In this document: positions 6,559 through 14,558 of the stretch, in pieces
Position numbering within the stretch: position 1 is the stretch's first letter
Layout of the letters: each line of letters opens with the position of its first letter
Assembly: GCA_900549455.1 (NCBI GenBank)
Contig: UROM01000015.1
Span: 1 to 24,713, forward strand
Direction: 5' to 3'
Origin: an uncultured Collinsella sp.
GTDB taxonomy: Bacteria > Actinomycetota > Coriobacteriia > Coriobacteriales > Coriobacteriaceae
Length of the DNA: 24,713 bases
Translations under genes and position numbers: made by a program
The notes under the pieces: model-generated
What the model was told of the DNA's origin: nothing
Seen by the model: the letters and a program-made list of their open reading frames with translations, nothing else
Databases searched by the model: none

Positions 6559-7494
6559 ATGATTCTGACCGTTACCATGAACCCGTCGATTGATACGCGC
6601 TATCAGCTCGACAAGCTGATCATCGACGATGTTAACCGTGTGACGCCCGAAAAGACCGCTGGCGGCAAGGGCCTCAACGTGAGCCGTGTGCTGCTGCAGT
6701 TGGGCGACGATGTGCTCGCGACCGGTTTGCTCGGCGGTCACATGGGTGCCTATATGGCCGAGCTCATGGATGCCGATGGCGTCAAGAACGACTTTGTGCC
6801 CATCGCCGGTGAGACGCGCATTTGCCTGAATATTCTGCACGAGGGTAATCAGACCGAGCTTTTGGAGAGCGGCCCGCAGATCGCCCCGGCCGAGCTCGAG
6901 GCCTTTACGGCCAAGTTTGCCGAGCTTGCAGCGAAGGCGGACGTTGTGACGCTTTCGGGCTCGCTGCCGCGTGGTGTCGATGCCGGCTACTATGCCGAGC
7001 TCGTCAAGATCGCCGAGGAGGCGGGCGCCAAGGTGCTGCTCGACACCTCGGGTGCATCGCTGGAGGCCGCGCTGGAGTCCGACGCTAAGCCTGAGCTCGT
7101 AAAGCCCAACCTGACCGAGATCAACGGCCTGCTGGGTACGTCCTTTACGACCGATGATGTCGATGCCCTGCGCGAGGCGCTTGCCGCCGATGACCGCTTT
7201 GCCGGTATTCCCTGGGTTGTCGTTTCGATGGGCGCTGCCGGTTCGGTGGGCTTCCATGAGGGTCGTGCGTTCCGCGCCAAGACGCCCGCGATTGCGGCTG
7301 TGAACGCGACGGGTTCCGGTGACTCGACCATCGCCGGTTTTGCGCATGCCATTGCTGCCGGCGCCGACGACGTCACGGTGCTCAAGACCGCCAATACCTG
7401 CGGCAAGCTCAACGCCATGGATCCCAAGACCGGCCACCTGGTCATGGACCGCTGGGACGAGGTCTACAACAGCGTTGTCGTGACTGAACTGTAG
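6559..7494 (+). CDS. lacC: Tagatose-6-phosphate kinase LacC
   Basis: A 311-residue PfkB/ribokinase-family kinase that phosphorylates tagatose-6-phosphate to tagatose-1,6-bisphosphate using ATP. The substrate-side motif GGKGLNVSRVL is at residues 35-45. The C-terminal signature NATGSGDSTIAGF is at 249-261, with catalytic Asp255. The start MILTVTMNPSID is typical of LacC and 1-phosphofructokinase. The kinase family alone does not separate those two, but the lacAB context favours LacC. CAGGAG lies six bases before the ATG at 6559. A long palindromic repeat follows immediately after its stop, and no lacD aldolase follows. Confidence 0.93.
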   Translation: MILTVTMNPSIDTRYQLDKLIIDDVNRVTPEKTAGGKGLNVSRVLLQLGDDVLATGLLGGHMGAYMAELMDADGVKNDFVPIAGETRICLNILHEGNQTELLESGPQIAPAELEAFTAKFAELAAKADVVTLSGSLPRGVDAGYYAELVKIAEEAGAKVLLDTSGASLEAALESDAKPELVKPNLTEINGLLGTSFTTDDVDALREALAADDRFAGIPWVVVSMGAAGSVGFHEGRAFRAKTPAIAAVNATGSGDSTIAGFAHAIAAGADDVTVLKTANTCGKLNAMDPKTGHLVMDRWDEVYNSVVVTEL

Positions 7495-7495
7495 G

Positions 7496-7523
7496 GTTAC
7501 GCGGTTTTACCAAACCGCGTAAC
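7496..7523 (+). repeat. Stop-proximal hairpin, copy 1
   Basis: GTTACGCGGTTT and AAACCGCGTAAC pair perfectly around TACC, one base after the lacC stop codon. An equivalent hairpin in the same orientation follows the DAHP synthase gene (21864-21891). The stems differ by compensating CG to GC changes, and both are followed by GGCKCGACGCTGC. Confidence 0.85.
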
Positions 7524-7536
7524 GGCGCGACGCTGC

Positions 7537-7638
7537 AAACGCCCCTAAGCGGCAATCTGACGTTCAATCGTCGGGCATGACCAAAAGGTCAAAGCCCTCC
7601 TCTTTCACGTCACCTTGCTCGCTTAGGGGCGTTTTCGC
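7537..7638 (+). terminator. Long-looped stem structure after lacC
   Basis: AAACGCCCCTAAGCG (7537-7551) and CGCTTAGGGGCGTTT (7620-7634) are perfect 15-base arms around a 68-base interior with its own small hairpin (TGACC...GGTCA, 7578-7590). A TTTT run lies at the end. It may be the operon terminator with an inserted loop, or a structured RNA; the sequence alone does not decide. Confidence 0.5.
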
Positions 7639-7676
7639 TGTCGTTGCCAAGACACCGGCGTTGCCTTGGTCGCAAG

Positions 7677-7746
7677 TAGTCATTGGGGACGCTCTTTAAT
7701 GACTAGTCGTTTAAGAACGCCCCTTAAGAATGACCCCAATGACTAC
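7677..7746. repeat. GGGGAC-type palindrome, copy 2
   Basis: GTAGTCATTGGGG at the left end is perfectly inverted at the right end (CCCCAATGACTAC). The interior includes GACTAGTCGTTTAAGAACG, also seen in the copies at 3021 and 21666. Confidence 0.8.
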
Positions 7747-7750
7747 ACTC

Positions 7751-7791
7751 AAAAACGGCGCCCGTCGGCGATGTTGCCGGCGGGCGCCGTT
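7751..7791 (-). terminator. Terminator after galT
   Basis: A 16-base stem (7754-7769 with 7776-7791, one G-T pair) has a six-base loop and is followed on the minus strand by TTTTTGAG. It ends the galKT transcript 47 bases past the galT stop. Confidence 0.9.
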
Positions 7792-7837
7792 GTCTTGAAG
7801 ACGAAATGATCTGTTTTCCTCCGTCCCCAAGGGACCA

Positions 7838-9457
7838 TTACAGTGAGTCGATAAAGCGCTGCTGGGCGGCGCGGCCGGCTTCGTCCCACTTAAAGACGCC
7901 GGCGTTGTCGAGCACGTGGCCAAACACCACGCCGACCTCCTCGTGCAGGATATCGATGGCGTTGTCGGCCGCAAGCTCGTCGGCGCGGCGGGCAAAGACA
8001 TCCTCGGCCCATGCGGCGTGGCTGCGACAAAGGTCGTCGCCCTCGAGCGCGCCGGCAAGGTCGTAGCTGGCATCGGCCTTGGCTGCCAGCAGGTGCTCGC
8101 GGACAGCGCCAAGCTCGGGAACCAGGCGCGGCGGAAGAATAGCCAGGCCCATGACCTCGATCAGGCCGATGTTCTCCTTTTTAATATGGTGATACTCGGC
8201 ATGCGGGTGGAACACACCCAGCGGATGCTCGTCGGTCGTGATGTTGCAGCGAAGCGCCAGATAGGCCTCGTAGATCTCGCCGCCGGCGTTGCCGCGGGAG
8301 TCGACGCGGCGGATGACGGGCGTCACGGTGTTGTGCGCTACGCCGTCGGCTGTGCGCGCGATGACGCCCACCGACTCATCGGTCCACTCGCGCCAAGCGA
8401 GGATGATCTTCTCGGCGGCGTCGAGCAGCTGGGCGCGGTCGTGCGAGCGCAGTCGCAGCACCGAAAGCGGCCACTGCAACACGGTACCGCTGACCTGGTC
8501 AAAGCCGGGCACGCTAAACTGCGAGACCTCGGTGGCATGCATCATGGGGAACTCGTGCGCGCCGCCCTGGAAGTGGTCGTGCGACAGAATCGAGCCGCCC
8601 ACGATGGGCAGGTCGGCGTTGGAGCCAATAAAGTAGTGCGGGAACAGGTCGACAAAGTCGAGCAGGCAGGTCAGCCCCTTGCGGTCGACGTGCATCGGAC
8701 GATGCTCGGAGCTCATGGCAATGCAGTGCTCGTTAAAGTACGCGTACGGGCTGTACTGGAAGCCCCAGCGCTCGCCGTCGAGCTCAATGGGGATAACGCG
8801 CAGGTTCTGGCGGGCGGGGTGAGCGCCGCCGTCGGCTGCGGCGGAGCGTCCGGGGTAGCCCTCGTTCTCGATGCAGAGCTGGCAGGCGGGATACTTCTCG
8901 CCCAAGTTCTTGGCTGCACCTGCCGCGGCGATATCGCGCGGGTCCTTCTCGGGTTTGGACAGGTTGATAGTGATTTCAAGATCGCCCCAGTTGGTGGGGG
9001 TGCTCCATTTGATGTTGCGCGCGATGGCGGCACGGCGCACGTAGCCGGCGTCGCAGCACAGGCCGTAGAACCAGTCGGTCGCGGCGCGGGGCTCGTTGAC
9101 GCCCATGCGGCCGTTGAACTCCTCGTTTACAACCGAAGGCCTCGGCATGAGCGCGCCCATGATGCGCATGGCGATGCGGTCGCGGCCCGATGCCGTGTCC
9201 TCGGCAGCACCGTTGGCAACGGCGGCCTCGGCAAGCGCGGCGAGCGTGCCTTCAAGGTCAAAGTCGGGCAGGGTATCGGGGTGCAAGAGCGAGAGTTTCT
9301 CAACCTGGAGCGCCCAGGCCATGTCGAGCGCGGGGCCCGTGGCGCCGATGCACTCCAGAATGGTGTTGTAGGCCCAGATGCGGTCGTCCTGTCCGATCAT
9401 CGATCGGTGGATAGCGTACTCGATCAGGTTCTGCGCAGCCTCGCGCACGTCAGTCAT
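7838..9457 (-). CDS. galT: UDP-glucose--hexose-1-phosphate uridylyltransferase, class II GalT
   Basis: This Leloir-pathway enzyme exchanges UMP between UDP-glucose and galactose-1-phosphate. It has about 539 residues, the length of the class II (Firmicutes-type) GalT rather than the 350-residue class I enzyme. Recognisable stretches include MTDVREAAQNLIEYAI, EFNGRMGVNEPRAATDWFYGLC, GSILSHDHFQGGAHEFPMM (the conserved histidine-rich motif), NTVTPVIRRVD and LGVFHPHAEYHHIKKENIGLIEVMGLAILP. The preferred start at 9457 overlaps the galK stop as TAATG, which suggests coupled translation. An in-frame ATG at 9466 is an alternative. It is the second gene of a galK-galT pair and has a strong terminator after it. 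Confidence 0.95.
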   Translation of the reverse strand: MTDVREAAQNLIEYAIHRSMIGQDDRIWAYNTILECIGATGPALDMAWALQVEKLSLLHPDTLPDFDLEGTLAALAEAAVANGAAEDTASGRDRIAMRIMGALMPRPSVVNEEFNGRMGVNEPRAATDWFYGLCCDAGYVRRAAIARNIKWSTPTNWGDLEITINLSKPEKDPRDIAAAGAAKNLGEKYPACQLCIENEGYPGRSAAADGGAHPARQNLRVIPIELDGERWGFQYSPYAYFNEHCIAMSSEHRPMHVDRKGLTCLLDFVDLFPHYFIGSNADLPIVGGSILSHDHFQGGAHEFPMMHATEVSQFSVPGFDQVSGTVLQWPLSVLRLRSHDRAQLLDAAEKIILAWREWTDESVGVIARTADGVAHNTVTPVIRRVDSRGNAGGEIYEAYLALRCNITTDEHPLGVFHPHAEYHHIKKENIGLIEVMGLAILPPRLVPELGAVREHLLAAKADASYDLAGALEGDDLCRSHAAWAEDVFARRADELAADNAIDILHEEVGVVFGHVLDNAGVFKWDEAGRAAQQRFIDSL

Positions 9458-10662
9458 TACAGCCATGCCGCGTAAGCCCCCTTGTCAGAAATTGCGTAGT
9501 GGCGGGCAGAGCCCTCGCCCAGCCAGCCGTTCATCTTGGCGATGAAGGTGTCGACCAGGTCGAGCGGCACGAAGGCCTGGATGGTGCCACCAAAGCCGCC
9601 GCCGTGGATACGGACGGCGCCGCGGCCGTCGAGCACGTGCTCGGCCAGTGCCAGGGCATACATCGAGGGCTGCTCGGAGCCCAGCTTGGCAACGACATTC
9701 TGCAGGTACATGGCAGAGCTGGCGCCGGACTCGCGCGTCAGGACCAGGAACTGGTCGATGTCGCCGGCGTTCAGGGCAGCCCAGCGCTTGTCGACCAAGC
9801 CGTTCTCGTACCAGTAGTGAATGGCGCGCAGGCAGGCACGGTCGCCCAGCTTGGCGCGCAGCTCGGGGAGTTTGGCGTCAAAGTCCGCCACGTTTACCTC
9901 GCACAGGCGCGCCTTGCCAAACTCGGCGGCGACGTCTTGCATCTCGCGCGGAACGGCGGCGTAGTCGTCGGTAGCTGCCACATGGTCGGCACCGACCTTA
10001 ACGAGCACGAGCGCATAGCCGTGATCCTCAAAGTTGAGTTCGAGCTTCTGGGTCTTGGGCTGGGCCTGATCCTCAAAGTCCATGTAGGCGAGTCCGCCCA
10101 AGCAAACGGCGGCCTGGTCCATCAGACCGCAGGGCTTGCCGTAGTAGTTGTTCTCGGTGCGCTGGCTCATCTGGGCGAGCGCGACGGGCTCAATGGCGGG
10201 CGCGCCCCAGAGCGTCTCCATGGCACGACCGTACGCGGCTTCGACGGCGGCAGAGCTGGAAAGGCCGCCACCCGAGGGGACGGAGCAGGTGAAGGCGAAG
10301 TCGAAGCCGTGGGGCTCAACGCCAAGGGCTGCAATCTCGTGTGCCATGCCGCGGACGAGGCTTGCGGACGTGCCCTTCTCGGACTCCTGAACATCCAGCG
10401 TGTCGAGCATGATCTCAAACGTAGGATAGCCCTCGTCGGCGATGCGAATCCTGTTGGAGTCGGTTGCCACGGCGATGCCGTCGACGGCGACATCGAGCGA
10501 GCCGGCGATAACGTGACCGCCCTCGTGATCGGTGTGATTGCCGCTGATCTCGGAACGCCCGGGCGCGTGCACGTAGAGCACCTGGCGGTCGCCGATGGGG
10601 CCAAACTCCTCTTCAAACAGCTTGGTGAGCGTGGCGAGTGTCTTTTCGTCGGGGGCGGTCAT
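9457..10662 (-). CDS. galK: Galactokinase GalK
   Basis: A 401-residue GHMP-family kinase that phosphorylates galactose to galactose-1-phosphate. The galactokinase signature appears as APGRSEISGNHTDHEGGH (about residues 33-50). The ATP-binding GHMP loop is PSGGGLSSSAA (129-139). The catalytic aspartate lies in CGLMDQAA (Asp182), and the C-terminal motif HGGGFGGTIQAFVP is present. SEISGN in place of the textbook NLIGEH form is a variant I associate with anaerobic Gram-positives. The ATG at 10662 has AAAGGAAG upstream on the minus strand. An operator-like site lies about 45 bases upstream, and the stop overlaps the galT start. Confidence 0.95.
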   Translation of the reverse strand: MTAPDEKTLATLTKLFEEEFGPIGDRQVLYVHAPGRSEISGNHTDHEGGHVIAGSLDVAVDGIAVATDSNRIRIADEGYPTFEIMLDTLDVQESEKGTSASLVRGMAHEIAALGVEPHGFDFAFTCSVPSGGGLSSSAAVEAAYGRAMETLWGAPAIEPVALAQMSQRTENNYYGKPCGLMDQAAVCLGGLAYMDFEDQAQPKTQKLELNFEDHGYALVLVKVGADHVAATDDYAAVPREMQDVAAEFGKARLCEVNVADFDAKLPELRAKLGDRACLRAIHYWYENGLVDKRWAALNAGDIDQFLVLTRESGASSAMYLQNVVAKLGSEQPSMYALALAEHVLDGRGAVRIHGGGFGGTIQAFVPLDLVDTFIAKMNGWLGEGSARHYAISDKGAYAAWL

Positions 10663-10705
10663 GGTGTCTTCCTTTCTTGGTTATCCCGAGTTACCGGGCT
10701 TTGCT

Positions 10706-10723
10706 TATGAGTACGTAAACATA
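10706..10723 (+). promoter_or_regulatory. gal operator candidate upstream of galK
   Basis: TATGAGTACGTAAACATA matches the minus-strand sequence of the site before galM (11941-11958) at 17 of 18 positions and the site at 12064 in its core. It lies 44 bases before the galK start, which suggests that galKT has its own controlled promoter as well as reading from galM. Confidence 0.65.
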
Positions 10724-10727
10724 TCAA

Positions 10728-10772
10728 GGTGCGAGGGAGTAGACGGGAGTCATAACGCTGCTCCCTCGCACC
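10728..10772 (-). terminator. Hairpin between galM and galK
   Basis: GGTGCGAGGGAG (10728-10739) and CTCCCTCGCACC (10761-10772) are perfect 12-base arms with a 21-base loop, 14 bases past the galM stop. On the minus strand only TTGATATGTTT follows, so termination is probably partial. The hairpin abuts the galK operator-like site. Confidence 0.5.
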
Positions 10773-10786
10773 TCGACGAGGGTGGG

Positions 10787-11863
10787 TTAACAAATCGTCG
10801 AGAATCGGTACACGATTGTCGAGCTAAACGGGTGGTCAGGCGTGCAGACGGGATGTGCCCAATCTGTGTGATGGTTGTTGTCAGGCCAAAACTCGGGCTC
10901 AAATGCGACGCCGTCGCGAGGACCGTAACTGCAGCCGTCTTTGGCGTCGATATCGCTGAGCCAGTTGCCGGTATACAGATGCGCGCCCGGTGCGGTTACG
11001 AAGATGTCGAGCGTGCGGCGCGAGTTTGGATCTTGCAAGCGCAGTGCGTGGCGCGGGTCGGCGTCGGGGGTAAAGCTATCCAGGCAGAAACAATGGTCAA
11101 AGCCCCGTGCAATCTTGAGCTGCTCGTCGTTCGCCTCGATGTCGCGGCCGAGCGCCTTGGGTGCGCGGAAATCGAATGGCGTACCGGCCACGGGGCGAAC
11201 CTCGCCAGAAGAGACGTTGTCCTGGCGCTGGGGGAGGAAAGCCTCGGCGTCGATAGTCGCGACCTGGTCCAGAACCGTGCCGGCATCGTGCCCCGCAAGG
11301 TTGAAGTACGTGTGGTTGGTCATGTTGACGAAGGTGTCGGCATCGGTAACGCAGCTTTGCGTGCAGGTGAGCTCTGCGGCACCCGTTGGCCCTGCCTGCA
11401 GGACATAGGCAACGGTAAAGGTGCGGTTGCCCGGGAGGCCCAGTTCGCCGTCGACCAACTTGCATGTAAAACTCACCGTGTTGGTAATCTCGTCGACCGT
11501 GGCGTTCCACACGCGCTTATGAAGGCCATGTTCAAGGTCGGTGTGCAGATTATTGGCTTTGTTGGGACCATCGTTGCATGCCATCTGATAGACCGTGCCG
11601 GCAATCTCGATTTGGCCTTTATCCGTTCGGTTGGCCGAAGGCCCAATGGTTCCGCCGTAGCACGCCGGATTGTCGAAGTAGCCATCGAGGGCATCGAAAC
11701 CGAGCGCGATGTCGGCCACATCGCCTGAGGCATCGGGAACCTCGATGCTAAGGATGGTCGCGCCATAGTCCATAACGCGCACGCGGGCACCTGCGCAAAC
11801 AAGGTTATAGACCGTAACCGGCGAGCCGCTGGGGGCGGTGCCGAACGGAGTTGTGGTAATCAT
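10787..11863 (-). CDS. galM: Aldose 1-epimerase (galactose mutarotase) GalM
   Basis: A 358-residue mutarotase that interconverts beta- and alpha-galactose and so supplies GalK. The length is normal for GalM. Visible motifs are DYGATILSIEVPD, GGTIGPSANRTDKG (usually GRxANR, with Pro-Ser here in place of Arg-x), NNLHTDLEHGLHKRVW, the catalytic-histidine region NMTNHTYFNLAGHDAGT and the catalytic-glutamate region GVAFEPEFWPDNNHH. The ATG at 11863 has AAAGGA upstream on the minus strand. It precedes galK in the same orientation and is divergent from a LacI-type regulator, with operator-like sites before both genes. Confidence 0.94.
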   Translation of the reverse strand: MITTTPFGTAPSGSPVTVYNLVCAGARVRVMDYGATILSIEVPDASGDVADIALGFDALDGYFDNPACYGGTIGPSANRTDKGQIEIAGTVYQMACNDGPNKANNLHTDLEHGLHKRVWNATVDEITNTVSFTCKLVDGELGLPGNRTFTVAYVLQAGPTGAAELTCTQSCVTDADTFVNMTNHTYFNLAGHDAGTVLDQVATIDAEAFLPQRQDNVSSGEVRPVAGTPFDFRAPKALGRDIEANDEQLKIARGFDHCFCLDSFTPDADPRHALRLQDPNSRRTLDIFVTAPGAHLYTGNWLSDIDAKDGCSYGPRDGVAFEPEFWPDNNHHTDWAHPVCTPDHPFSSTIVYRFSTIC

Positions 11864-11940
11864 GAGCGTCCTTTCGAATACGACGCCATGGCCTGTGCGC
11901 CCGGAGCGCAGGCCATCATGGTATCGGTGTGCTTACGCCT

Positions 11941-11958
11941 TATGTTAACGTACTCATA
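11941..11958 (-). promoter_or_regulatory. gal operator candidate upstream of galM
   Basis: On the minus strand this reads TATGAGTACGTTAACATA, one base different from the galK site at 10706-10723. It lies about 80 bases upstream of the galM start. Confidence 0.65.
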
Positions 11959-12063
11959 GCCTGGAACCACGGACTTCTTCGCTTTCCTGCAATCGGTCGA
12001 AAATGAGCCGTGAACGGTATTCAGGTGGTGTTGAGGGCGCTGCATAACTGCTGATAGGTATAG

Positions 12064-12081
12064 TAGAGTACGTTAACATTA
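12064..12081 (+). promoter_or_regulatory. gal operator candidate upstream of the LacI-type regulator
   Basis: TAGAGTACGTTAACATTA shares the GAGTACGTTAACAT core with the galM and galK sites and lies about 80 bases upstream of the regulator start. This fits autoregulation. Confidence 0.6.
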
Positions 12082-12162
12082 TCGGAAGACAACAAAGCCT
12101 CCCGTGTGACCAGCAATTTCGCATGGGGTATTTAGGCTTCCTACAGGAGCGAAGGTGATTTT

Positions 12163-13194
12163 GTGGCAAGGCGCCCTTCCAACGACACGGGTTCGCGTCC
12201 GGTCTCCATGGCCGACGTCGCCCGCGCTGCCGGCGTTTCGCAGCAGACGGTTTCGCGCGTCGCCAACGGCTTGCCTAACGTTAACGAGCAGACGCGCCAG
12301 CGCGTACAGGCCGCTATGCAAAAGCTCGGCTTTCGTCCGAGTTATGCCGGTCGCTCGCTGCGCGACGGCCGTTATCATTCGGTCGGCCTGTGCGTCAACG
12401 ATGTCACCAAGTTCGGCAACCTCTCAATGATCGACGGCATCGCCAGCGCTGCTCGCGAGCATAATTGCGCCATCACGCTGGTCGAGATGTCCAAGACCGA
12501 GGAGTTTTCGCTTGCCGAGGCTACACGTCGTATGGCCGCATTGCCCGTGGACGGCATCATCATCGGCATGAGCCGCATGGCGCCCGATTTTGAGACGTTT
12601 GATCCACTGCCGGGCATTGGCACGGTCATCGTTACCATGTACGCGCATCCGCGCGTGACCACGGTCGATTCCGACCATTACGGCTGCTCGCTATTGCTTA
12701 TGGACCACCTGTTTGAGCTGGGGCACGAGCAAATTCGCTATATTGGCGGCCCGTCGTTCTCGGTCGACGAACAATTTCGCCGCGCCGGTTGGCAAGATGC
12801 ACTCGAGCGTAAACACATCGAGTCGGCAGAGCCGCTCGAGGGCGACTGGTCTGCCAACAGCGGCTACGAGGCCGGCAGGTACCTGGCCGAGCACGATCGC
12901 ACCATGACGGCGATCTATGCGGCAAACGATCAGATGGCAAATGGCGTGATTGCCGCACTGCGTGATAGCGGCCTGCGCGTGCCCGAGGACGTGAGCGTGG
13001 TGGGCGTCGACGATTCGCTCGATGATTTTGTGGCACACAACGAGCTCACGACCGTGCGATTCGATTTGCATCAGCGTGGGCGCGAGGTATTCGAGCATGC
13101 GGTTCCCGAGGCGGGTACGGCGGGCAAAACCGTTGCCATTCGTATTCCCGGCCAGCTCATTATTCGACATAGCACGGCAGCGCCGCGCGTATAG
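12163..13194 (+). CDS. LacI-family transcriptional repressor (galactose locus)
   Basis: A 343-residue LacI/GalR-family regulator. The helix-turn-helix VSMADVARAAGVSQQTVSR (about residues 14-32) is followed by the hinge (FRPSYAGRSLRDGR) and the sugar-binding domain with AIYAANDQMANGV and VSVVGVDDSLDDF. The start is GTG at 12163 with AAGGTGA four bases upstream. No better ATG lies nearby. It is divergent from galM-galK-galT, and three copies of a GAGTACGTWAACAT site lie before galM, galK and this gene, so I infer it represses the Leloir genes and itself. It is a paralogue of the regulator at 1311, with many shared blocks and different residues flanking the recognition helix. That agrees with the related but distinct operators at the two loci. 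Confidence 0.92.
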   Translation: MARRPSNDTGSRPVSMADVARAAGVSQQTVSRVANGLPNVNEQTRQRVQAAMQKLGFRPSYAGRSLRDGRYHSVGLCVNDVTKFGNLSMIDGIASAAREHNCAITLVEMSKTEEFSLAEATRRMAALPVDGIIIGMSRMAPDFETFDPLPGIGTVIVTMYAHPRVTTVDSDHYGCSLLLMDHLFELGHEQIRYIGGPSFSVDEQFRRAGWQDALERKHIESAEPLEGDWSANSGYEAGRYLAEHDRTMTAIYAANDQMANGVIAALRDSGLRVPEDVSVVGVDDSLDDFVAHNELTTVRFDLHQRGREVFEHAVPEAGTAGKTVAIRIPGQLIIRHSTAAPRV

Positions 13195-13280
13195 TTTTTG
13201 CAGGTCAACGGCGGTATATTCCGCCTCAATAACAATCGATAAGGATGCTGGCAGATAGCCGTGGCTATGAAGACGAGTGT

Positions 13281-13307
13281 TATGATAGACGGGTTCTTTT
13301 GTCTATC
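13281..13307 (+). promoter_or_regulatory. Extended -10 promoter and palindrome before the flavoprotein gene
   Basis: TGTTATGAT (13278-13286) resembles an extended -10 box. GATAGAC (13284-13290) and GTCTATC (13301-13307) form a perfect inverted repeat overlapping the expected start point and ending just before the ribosome site AGGAGG. It could be an operator or a leader hairpin. Confidence 0.45.
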
Positions 13308-13323
13308 TAGGAGGCTTTGCCTG

Positions 13324-14484
13324 ATGGAGATCACCAAGGATATCCGCTACATTGGCGTCAACGATCACGACATTGACCTGTTCGAGGGCCAGTACGACGT
13401 GTCCGAGAACGGTATGGCATATAACAGCTACGTTATCTTGGGCGATAAAATCGCTGTCGCCGATTCGGTCGACGCTGGCTTTGTCGACGAGTGGCTCGGC
13501 AACCTCGAGGCCGCGCTCGATGGCCGTACGCCCGACTACCTGGTTGTCCATCACATGGAGCCCGATCACTCTGCTGGCATCGCCGCCTTTATGGAGCGCT
13601 ATCCCCAGGCGCAGATCGTGGCAAGCATGGGCGCCTTCCGCATGATGGTCAACTACTTTGGCACCGACTACCCCGAGCGCAAGATGGTCGTCAAAGAGGG
13701 CGACGTGCTCGATCTGGGCGGTCACAGCCTAACGTTTGTCGGCGCCCCCAACGTGCACTGGCCCGAGGTACTCTTCTCCTACGAGTCTACCGACAAGGTG
13801 CTCTTTAGTGCCGACGGCTTTGGCAAGTTCGGCGCCAACGACATCGAGGACCCGGAAGGCTGGGCTTGCGAAGCGCGCCGCTACTACTTTGGCATTGTCG
13901 GTAAGTTCGGCAAGTTCGTGCAGACCGTGCTCAAGAAGGCCGCCGATCTGGACATCCAGGTTATCTGTCCGCTCCACGGCCCCGTGCTAACCGAGAACCT
14001 GGGCTACTACCTCGACACCTACAACACCTGGTCGAGCTATCAGCCCGAGGACGAGGGCATCACCATTGCCTACGCGAGCGTCTATGGCCATCTGAAGGCT
14101 GCCGTTGAGGAGCTTGCATCTGCGCTTGAGGCTCGCGGCCAGAAGGTTTCCGTCTTTGACCTGGCTCGCGACGACATGGCCGAGGCCGTTGAGGATGCGT
14201 TCCGCTACGACCGCCTGGTGCTCGCTTCCATCACCTATCAGGGCGAGATCTTCCCGTTCATGAGCACCTTTATCCACACACTTGCCGAGCATGCCTACCA
14301 GAACCGTACCGTGGCGCTTCTCGAGTCCGGTTCCTGGGCGCCTGCGGCTGCCAAGGTTATGACCAAGGAGCTCGAGGGTATGAAGGACATCACCCTGACG
14401 CAGAACAAGGTGACCGTCCTGGGTTCGCTCAACGACGCCTCGCGCGCCCAGATCGAGGCCCTCGCCGACGAGCTGTCCAAGTAG
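13324..14484 (+). CDS. A-type flavoprotein (flavo-diiron protein), FprA family
   Basis: A 386-residue cytoplasmic enzyme with an N-terminal beta-lactamase-like diiron domain and a C-terminal flavodoxin domain from about residue 246. Such proteins reduce oxygen or nitric oxide in anaerobes, taking electrons from rubredoxin or an F420/NADH-linked partner. All seven iron ligands are visible: His77, Glu79, Asp81 and His82 in HHMEPDHSAG, His145 in PNVHWPEV, Asp164 in FSADGFG and His218 in CPLHGPV. The flavodoxin phosphate loop appears as AYASVYGHLKAA. The ATG at 13324 has AGGAGG nine bases upstream; the frame extends further upstream but without a site. It is transcribed alone and ends in a terminator. 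Whether it prefers oxygen or NO cannot be read from sequence. Confidence 0.93.
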   Translation: MEITKDIRYIGVNDHDIDLFEGQYDVSENGMAYNSYVILGDKIAVADSVDAGFVDEWLGNLEAALDGRTPDYLVVHHMEPDHSAGIAAFMERYPQAQIVASMGAFRMMVNYFGTDYPERKMVVKEGDVLDLGGHSLTFVGAPNVHWPEVLFSYESTDKVLFSADGFGKFGANDIEDPEGWACEARRYYFGIVGKFGKFVQTVLKKAADLDIQVICPLHGPVLTENLGYYLDTYNTWSSYQPEDEGITIAYASVYGHLKAAVEELASALEARGQKVSVFDLARDDMAEAVEDAFRYDRLVLASITYQGEIFPFMSTFIHTLAEHAYQNRTVALLESGSWAPAAAKVMTKELEGMKDITLTQNKVTVLGSLNDASRAQIEALADELSK

Positions 14485-14518
14485 CGACACGTTCACTTTT
14501 GACGCTCAACCATCACAA

Positions 14519-14556
14519 CCACCACAAAGGGGACAGGCACCTTTGTGGTGGTTTTT
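14519..14556 (+). terminator. Terminator after the flavoprotein gene
   Basis: CCACCACAAAGG (14519-14530) pairs perfectly with CCTTTGTGGTGG (14540-14551), followed by TTTTTG. The loop contains GGGGACAGGCACC, a version of the GGGGAC core seen in repeats elsewhere in the window. Confidence 0.9.
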
Positions 14557-14558
14557 GT

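Larger units (their letters stand above)
7495..7837. other. Repeat- and hairpin-rich region between convergent lacC and galT
   Basis: No gene is supported. In order it holds a 28-base hairpin directly after the lacC stop, a 98-base structure closed by 15-base perfect arms, a GGGGAC-type palindrome and the galT terminator. Confidence 0.8.

Noticed and set aside
7916..9475. 519-residue plus-strand frame
   Set aside because: Fully antisense to galT, which has clear family motifs. Long antisense frames are expected at this GC content.
9499..11728. Long plus-strand frames of 403 and 377 residues
   Set aside because: Antisense to galK and galM, with no recognisable domains.
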